Notes under the pieces: generated by a model | What the model was told of the DNA's origin: nothing | The model's input: the letters and a program-made list of their open reading frames with translations, nothing else | Database searches by the model: none | Assembly (NCBI GenBank): GCA_015661715.1 | Contig: DQVN01000135.1 | Location: 1 to 9,020 of the forward strand | Direction: 5' to 3' | DNA from: Sulfurivirga caldicuralii | GTDB taxonomy: Bacteria > Pseudomonadota > Gammaproteobacteria > Thiomicrospirales > Thiomicrospiraceae | DNA length: 9,020 nt | Shown: positions 6,394-9,020 of the stretch, piece after piece | Numbering within the stretch: the stretch's first letter is position 1 | Layout of the letters: each line of letters opens with the position of its first letter | Made by a program: the position numbers and the translations under genes

Positions 6394-7377
6394 TTAAAGC
6401 AATTCCTTGGGCAATTCACTTAGATCACGCCCTGCTTCCTTGCGGAAAAAATGATAGCGGTGGCGGATATCATGAGGCGTGACATACGTGCTCAGCGCCA
6501 CCTCTACTTCTGTGGGCTTAAAGCCAAATTGCGCCTCAAAATCCACATTATCCACCACACGATCTCCCCGCAACGTCACCAGTTGAGCCGGATGTAAAGA
6601 CTTGATCGGTGACAAAGGCCCCAACGCGCTGAGCAAACGTGCATTCAAACGGCAGGGGCTAAAGACCATAGCATTTTCAATTCCCATAATCTCCGCCACC
6701 TCCAGCGCCAACTCCTTAAGGGTCAAGGTATCGTCCCCAACCACTATCCGCTTTTTGCCAAAGCTTTCACGATGGGACACCATATCCACCATCAATCGCG
6801 CCAAATCCCGCACCCACAAAGGTTGCATACGATATTCAGCACCATAAACCGGCACGAAAGCCATCCGCTTGAGTTGGTCCCGGTAACAGCTTGAGGTATC
6901 ATCCTGAGCACCAATGATCAAGCTGGTGCGCAAAGTAGTGGTCTGGGCACATGCCACACCATGCATGGCAGACTCCAATACAGCCAACTGCTTACACCAT
7001 CCCTCGCCGGCTTTACCATCAGCATCCACGTAAGAAAGATGTAGTATCCGTTGAATACCTGCCTTGCTCGCTGCCTGCTGCAGTGACTGCCCCACCTCGG
7101 CAAAACGCTCTGGCGCGACCGCCTCTAACCTATCCGATTGATCCACCAACAGATTCAACAGAATATGGTGATCCGCGACTGCCGCCTGCGTGGATACCTT
7201 ATCCCCTGGCTGCCAGGCACGCACCCGGGCATTGGGCAACAAAGTCAGCTCCCGATAACGCGCTGGACGGCGCACATAAAAGGTCAGCGCATAGCCTGCA
7301 TGAGCAAGAGCATAACCCACCTCGCGCCCAATGAAACCACTACCGCCAAATACTGCTATTTTTTTACCCAGACGCAT
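6394..7377 (-). CDS. NDUFA9-like atypical short-chain dehydrogenase / NAD(P)-binding protein
   Basis: This 327-residue Rossmann-fold protein starts MRLGKKIAVFGGSGFIG, with the dinucleotide-binding GGSGFIG at 11-17. The overall layout matches the bacterial 'complex I NDUFA9 subunit family' of atypical SDRs: VRRPAR near residue 40, a LHLSYVDADG strand, a PLWVRDLARLMV segment and a distal helical region. Where classical SDRs have the catalytic YxxxK, this protein has GWCKQLA, so Tyr is replaced and dehydrogenase activity is doubtful. Similar genes commonly lie beside cca in beta- and gammaproteobacteria, which supports the assignment. I chose the ATG at 7377 because AGGA lies upstream at a workable distance. 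An ATG at 7407 would add ten residues but has no ribosome site and lies next to a terminator hairpin. Substrate and partners are unknown. Confidence 0.85.
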   Translation of the reverse strand: MRLGKKIAVFGGSGFIGREVGYALAHAGYALTFYVRRPARYRELTLLPNARVRAWQPGDKVSTQAAVADHHILLNLLVDQSDRLEAVAPERFAEVGQSLQQAASKAGIQRILHLSYVDADGKAGEGWCKQLAVLESAMHGVACAQTTTLRTSLIIGAQDDTSSCYRDQLKRMAFVPVYGAEYRMQPLWVRDLARLMVDMVSHRESFGKKRIVVGDDTLTLKELALEVAEIMGIENAMVFSPCRLNARLLSALGPLSPIKSLHPAQLVTLRGDRVVDNVDFEAQFGFKPTEVEVALSTYVTPHDIRHRYHFFRKEAGRDLSELPKELL

Positions 7378-7412
7378 GATTCCATTTCCTAAGTAATTGT
7401 CTTGCATCCGCT

Positions 7413-7435
7413 AAAAAGGCCCGACCAAGCGGGCC
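7413..7435 (-). terminator. terminator-like hairpin in the leader of the NDUFA9-like gene
   Basis: GGCCCG (7418-7423) and CGGGCC (7430-7435) pair around the loop ACCAAG. On the minus strand the hairpin is followed by TTTTT. No minus-strand gene lies upstream within the window, so it would end a short leader or a small RNA. Confidence 0.7.
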
Positions 7436-7510
7436 CAAACACATTCCAACTTTTCATATAGCAGCCCTACCACTGCCCTGCTTGGATTCAGATTGGCATC
7501 TTATCCAAGC
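7413..7510 (-). ncRNA. candidate structured leader or small RNA
   Basis: Read on the minus strand, GCTTGGAT (7510-7503) pairs perfectly with ATCCAAGC (7487-7480); an inner AGAT/ATCT stem closes on the loop GCCA. After about 45 nt comes the GC-rich hairpin with T5. The terminator loop repeats GCTTGG, so the ATCCAAGC arm has two possible partners. A possible promoter, TTGACC (7527-7522) with ATAAGA (7504-7499), overlaps the first hairpin and would instead yield an RNA of about 80 nt lacking its 5' arm. There is no ORF. This could be an attenuator, an sRNA or chance. Confidence 0.35.
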
Positions 7511-7527
7511 CCCACAGTCAAGGTCAA
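7499..7527 (-). promoter_or_regulatory. possible sigma-70 promoter for the NDUFA9-like gene or small RNA
   Basis: On the minus strand TTGACC (5 of 6 to the -35 consensus) is followed after 17 nt by ATAAGA, or after 16 nt by GATAAG. The -10 match is only moderate. Confidence 0.35.
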
Positions 7528-7556
7528 GTCATCCCCCTTAGCAGACGCTAATCTGA

Positions 7557-7587
7557 TTGCGCACGCCCCACCCACCATCGTTATAAT
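7557..7587 (+). promoter_or_regulatory. possible sigma-70 promoter of the DUF4395-like gene
   Basis: TATAAT at 7582-7587 is a perfect -10 hexamer, 45 nt before the chosen start. The best -35 is TTGCGC (7557-7562) with a long 19-nt spacer, so an activator may help. Confidence 0.5.
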
Positions 7588-7617
7588 GGGCTAAACGAGT
7601 TCTATCAATTGCTGACC

Positions 7618-7631
7618 ATTGGAAATCCAAT
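7618..7631. repeat. palindrome ATTGGA-AA-TCCAAT over the ribosome-binding region
   Basis: A 6+6 bp inverted repeat ends one base before the ATG at 7633 and contains the only GGA that could serve as a Shine-Dalgarno. As DNA it could be an operator; as RNA a small hairpin would hide the ribosome site. Confidence 0.5.
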
Positions 7632-7632
7632 C

Positions 7633-8376
7633 ATGTCTCTCGGCCACGTCCTCAAACACCTCTGGTTCCGCGATATACATGAACGACCGCTTTATATCAA
7701 TGATGTCGCCGTCCGTATCCGCGCGGGAATATTGCTTTTTATTCCCCTGTTTATGGCTTGGACACTATGGGATGCCATCTATGGCTGCAAATGGGTGGTA
7801 GACGGTAATACCGCGGTGGATACCCTGGATACAGACTGGGATGGGCGTATTATCTATACTATTGAGGCTGTTCGGCGAACCTATGACTGGACCCTGCAAA
7901 GCTGGGTGATGATCTATGGCCTATTTGAAATGCTGGTAAGCATGCACCCGCTGACAGCTCGCCTATCACCAACCATTCTCATCGCCAGCATTCTGGCGGC
8001 CAATAAACAACCTGTATGGAAACCGCTGGTTCCCAAGCGTTTTGCTTGGAGTCTAGGCGCATTTTTTATTGCCATCTGCCTGATCTTCTTCAATCCGGAG
8101 GTTTTTGCCCATTGGGTCAATAATCTGACCGGTCACAAGCTTCTACCCACCACCGAGCAGTATTTACCCTACTGGATTCCCACCACGCTGGTCTGGGTCT
8201 GCCTGGGCTTTATGTGGATGGAGACGGTACTGGGCTTTTGTGTCGGTTGCCAAATTCACAAACTCCTGGTTTGGACAGGAATTTTGAAGCAAGCATGTGA
8301 AGCCTGTAATAACATCGACTGGGAAGAGATTGCCCGTCGTAAACGTGAACGTGAAGCCGCACAACGAACTGATTAA
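7633..8376 (+). CDS. DUF4395-like integral membrane protein with two Cys-x2-Cys motifs
   Basis: This 247-residue protein has about four membrane helices: about 28-48, 92-107, 138-155 and 180-205. Features recalling DUF4395 proteins are VAVRIRAG near residue 21, the MHPLTARLSP segment, PKRFAW before the third helix, and GFCVGCQIHKLL near the C-terminal side. A second CEAC pair follows about 20 residues later, then a charged cytoplasmic-looking tail (EEIARRKREREAAQR). Two Cys-x2-Cys motifs suggest metal or thiol-disulphide chemistry, but no function is established. I chose the ATG at 7633; a TTG at 7609 would add eight residues without a better ribosome site. The ycgL-like gene follows after 28 nt, probably in one transcript. 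Confidence 0.78.
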   Translation: MSLGHVLKHLWFRDIHERPLYINDVAVRIRAGILLFIPLFMAWTLWDAIYGCKWVVDGNTAVDTLDTDWDGRIIYTIEAVRRTYDWTLQSWVMIYGLFEMLVSMHPLTARLSPTILIASILAANKQPVWKPLVPKRFAWSLGAFFIAICLIFFNPEVFAHWVNNLTGHKLLPTTEQYLPYWIPTTLVWVCLGFMWMETVLGFCVGCQIHKLLVWTGILKQACEACNNIDWEEIARRKREREAAQRTD

Positions 8377-8404
8377 TTCCCGGCGATCTCAAAAAGGAGT
8401 GACC

Positions 8405-8704
8405 ATGAGCACAGTGAAGGTTTCCGCCTACAAAAGTCCCAAAGTGGAGGAGCTTTACCTGTTCCTGCCGACCGACAGCTTACCTTCAGACCTGCCCGAT
8501 GAGCTGCTGGTCTTTTTCGGCGACCCCCAGCATGTCATAGACTTCGATTTAACCCCTGAGCGCAAACTTCCCCGTGCCGATGCTGCAGAAGTCCTGGCCA
8601 GCCTGGCCGAAAAAGGCTACTACATTCAAACCCCTCCGGCAGAAAAAGAGAAAATAACCGATATCTCCTTGCCAGATCTCTCGTTTGACCGCGCCCCGGA
8701 CTAA
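8405..8704 (+). CDS. ycgL: YcgL-family protein
   Basis: This is a 99-residue soluble protein of the small YcgL family, which is found mainly in gammaproteobacteria and has no firmly known function. Visible family features are VSAYKSPKVEELYLFL (6-21), LPDELLVFFG (29-38), RKLPRADAAEVLASL (54-68) and KGYYIQTPP (71-79), matching E. coli YcgL in order and spacing. The tail after residue 80 is acidic and variable. The start is fixed by AGGAG five nt before the ATG. An upstream in-frame extension would overlap the preceding gene and is unsupported. It is probably cotranscribed with the DUF4395-like gene. Confidence 0.9.
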   Translation: MSTVKVSAYKSPKVEELYLFLPTDSLPSDLPDELLVFFGDPQHVIDFDLTPERKLPRADAAEVLASLAEKGYYIQTPPAEKEKITDISLPDLSFDRAPD

Positions 8705-8726
8705 ATCCGACTGAATGACACGGAAA

Positions 8727-8762
8727 TAGCCAAAAACGGCTAAAATAATCCCGCTATTTTTT
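8727..8762 (+). promoter_or_regulatory. weak hairpins and AT-rich region between ycgL and superoxide dismutase
   Basis: TAGCC/GGCTA (8727-8742) forms a 5-bp hairpin. AAATAGC (8724-8730) could instead pair with GCTATTT (8753-8759), followed by T, as a weak terminator. TAAAAT (8741-8746) could be a -10, with ATGACA (8715-8720) as a -35 at a long 20-nt spacing. Either reading is tentative. Confidence 0.3.
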
Positions 8763-8790
8763 ACATAACAGACCAATAGGAGGAACCACT

Positions 8791-9020
8791 ATGGCCTTTA
8801 CACTACCTGACTTACCCTATGACTACGATGCTCTGGAGCGCGCCATTGACGCTCAAACCATGGAGATTCACCATACAAAGCACCATGGCACCTATGTCAA
8901 CAACCTGAACAATGCTATTGCCGGCACAGAAATGGAAGACATGTCCATGGAAGAGATGCTGGCGAACATTTCCAAACTCCCCGTTGCCGTGCGCAACAAT
9001 GGCGGTGGCCACTGGAACCA
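8791..9020 (+). CDS. Fe/Mn superoxide dismutase, Mn-type N-terminal domain (partial, 3' end outside window)
   Basis: This enzyme converts superoxide to hydrogen peroxide and oxygen in the cytoplasm. The 76 visible residues form the N-terminal helical domain: [14 protein letters not shown] (3-16), [17 protein letters not shown] (24-40) and RNNGGGHWN (68-76). H27 aligns with the first metal ligand of E. coli SodA; the second, the His after N76, is split by the window edge. GGGH sits where Fe-type enzymes have a Gln (as in AAQVWNH), which points to the Mn-type class. The deciding C-terminal residues are not visible, so I leave the gene symbol open. An excellent AGGAGGAA lies upstream of the ATG. 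Confidence 0.95.
   Translation, partial: MAFTLPDLPYDYDALERAIDAQTMEIHHTKHHGTYVNNLNNAIAGTEMEDMSMEEMLANISKLPVAVRNNGGGHWN

Noticed and set aside
7378..7407. ATG at 7407 as start of the NDUFA9-like gene
   Set aside because: There is no ribosome site, it abuts the terminator-like T run, and it adds ten residues before the expected Rossmann start.
7438..7608. tRNA gene in the divergent gap
   Set aside because: The hairpins do not form a cloverleaf and there is no T-loop GTTCRA-type motif in the right place.
8297..8404. N-terminal extension of the YcgL-family gene
   Set aside because: It would overlap the DUF4395-like gene by about 80 nt, and the family begins at the ATG with the strong AGGAG.

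Overview
This window looks like part of the chromosome of an autotrophic gammaproteobacterium that makes alpha-carboxysomes, probably a sulfur oxidiser or similar chemolithoautotroph. The lifestyle call rests on a CsoS1D-type tandem shell protein encoded with an SbtA-type bicarbonate permease, a PII-like protein, a RdgB/Ham1-type NTP pyrophosphatase and a CbbR-like LysR regulator. The gammaproteobacterial call rests on a YcgL-family protein and an HD-domain Cca of the E. coli type. The species cannot be named from the sequence alone.

Layout. Positions 1-329 are the end of an IS3-family insertion sequence, with the 5' part of its OrfA on the minus strand. Positions 367-4088 are a minus-strand inorganic-carbon block, in transcription order LysR regulator > sbtA > PII-like gene > rdgB-like gene > csoS1D. 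The last three genes are joined by 4-nt ATGA overlaps. The IS begins 37 nt after the csoS1D stop with no terminator between, so it now separates this operon from whatever lay downstream. Positions 4187-4966 encode a membrane protein with a single haem-c motif and its own terminator. Positions 5083-6321 are cca, and 6394-7377 an NDUFA9-like NAD(P)-binding protein. Hairpins resembling intrinsic terminators lie just before the start codons of both.

The 7378-7632 gap is divergent. To its right, on the plus strand, are a DUF4395-like membrane protein, a YcgL-family protein and the start of an Mn-type superoxide dismutase, which runs off the window.

How the genes fit together (inference from known families): SbtA imports bicarbonate with sodium, the PII-like protein probably gates it, and the LysR protein probably sets expression according to carbon or redox state. 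CsoS1D is a gated-pore shell component of the carboxysome that consumes the bicarbonate. Why a nucleotide-sanitising pyrophosphatase is translationally coupled to these genes is the most open question here. The rest is mainly housekeeping and envelope functions. I did not find a wholly new system. The most interesting points are the rdgB-like gene inside the carbon operon, the divergent PII-like protein, and an attenuator- or sRNA-like structure at 7413-7510.
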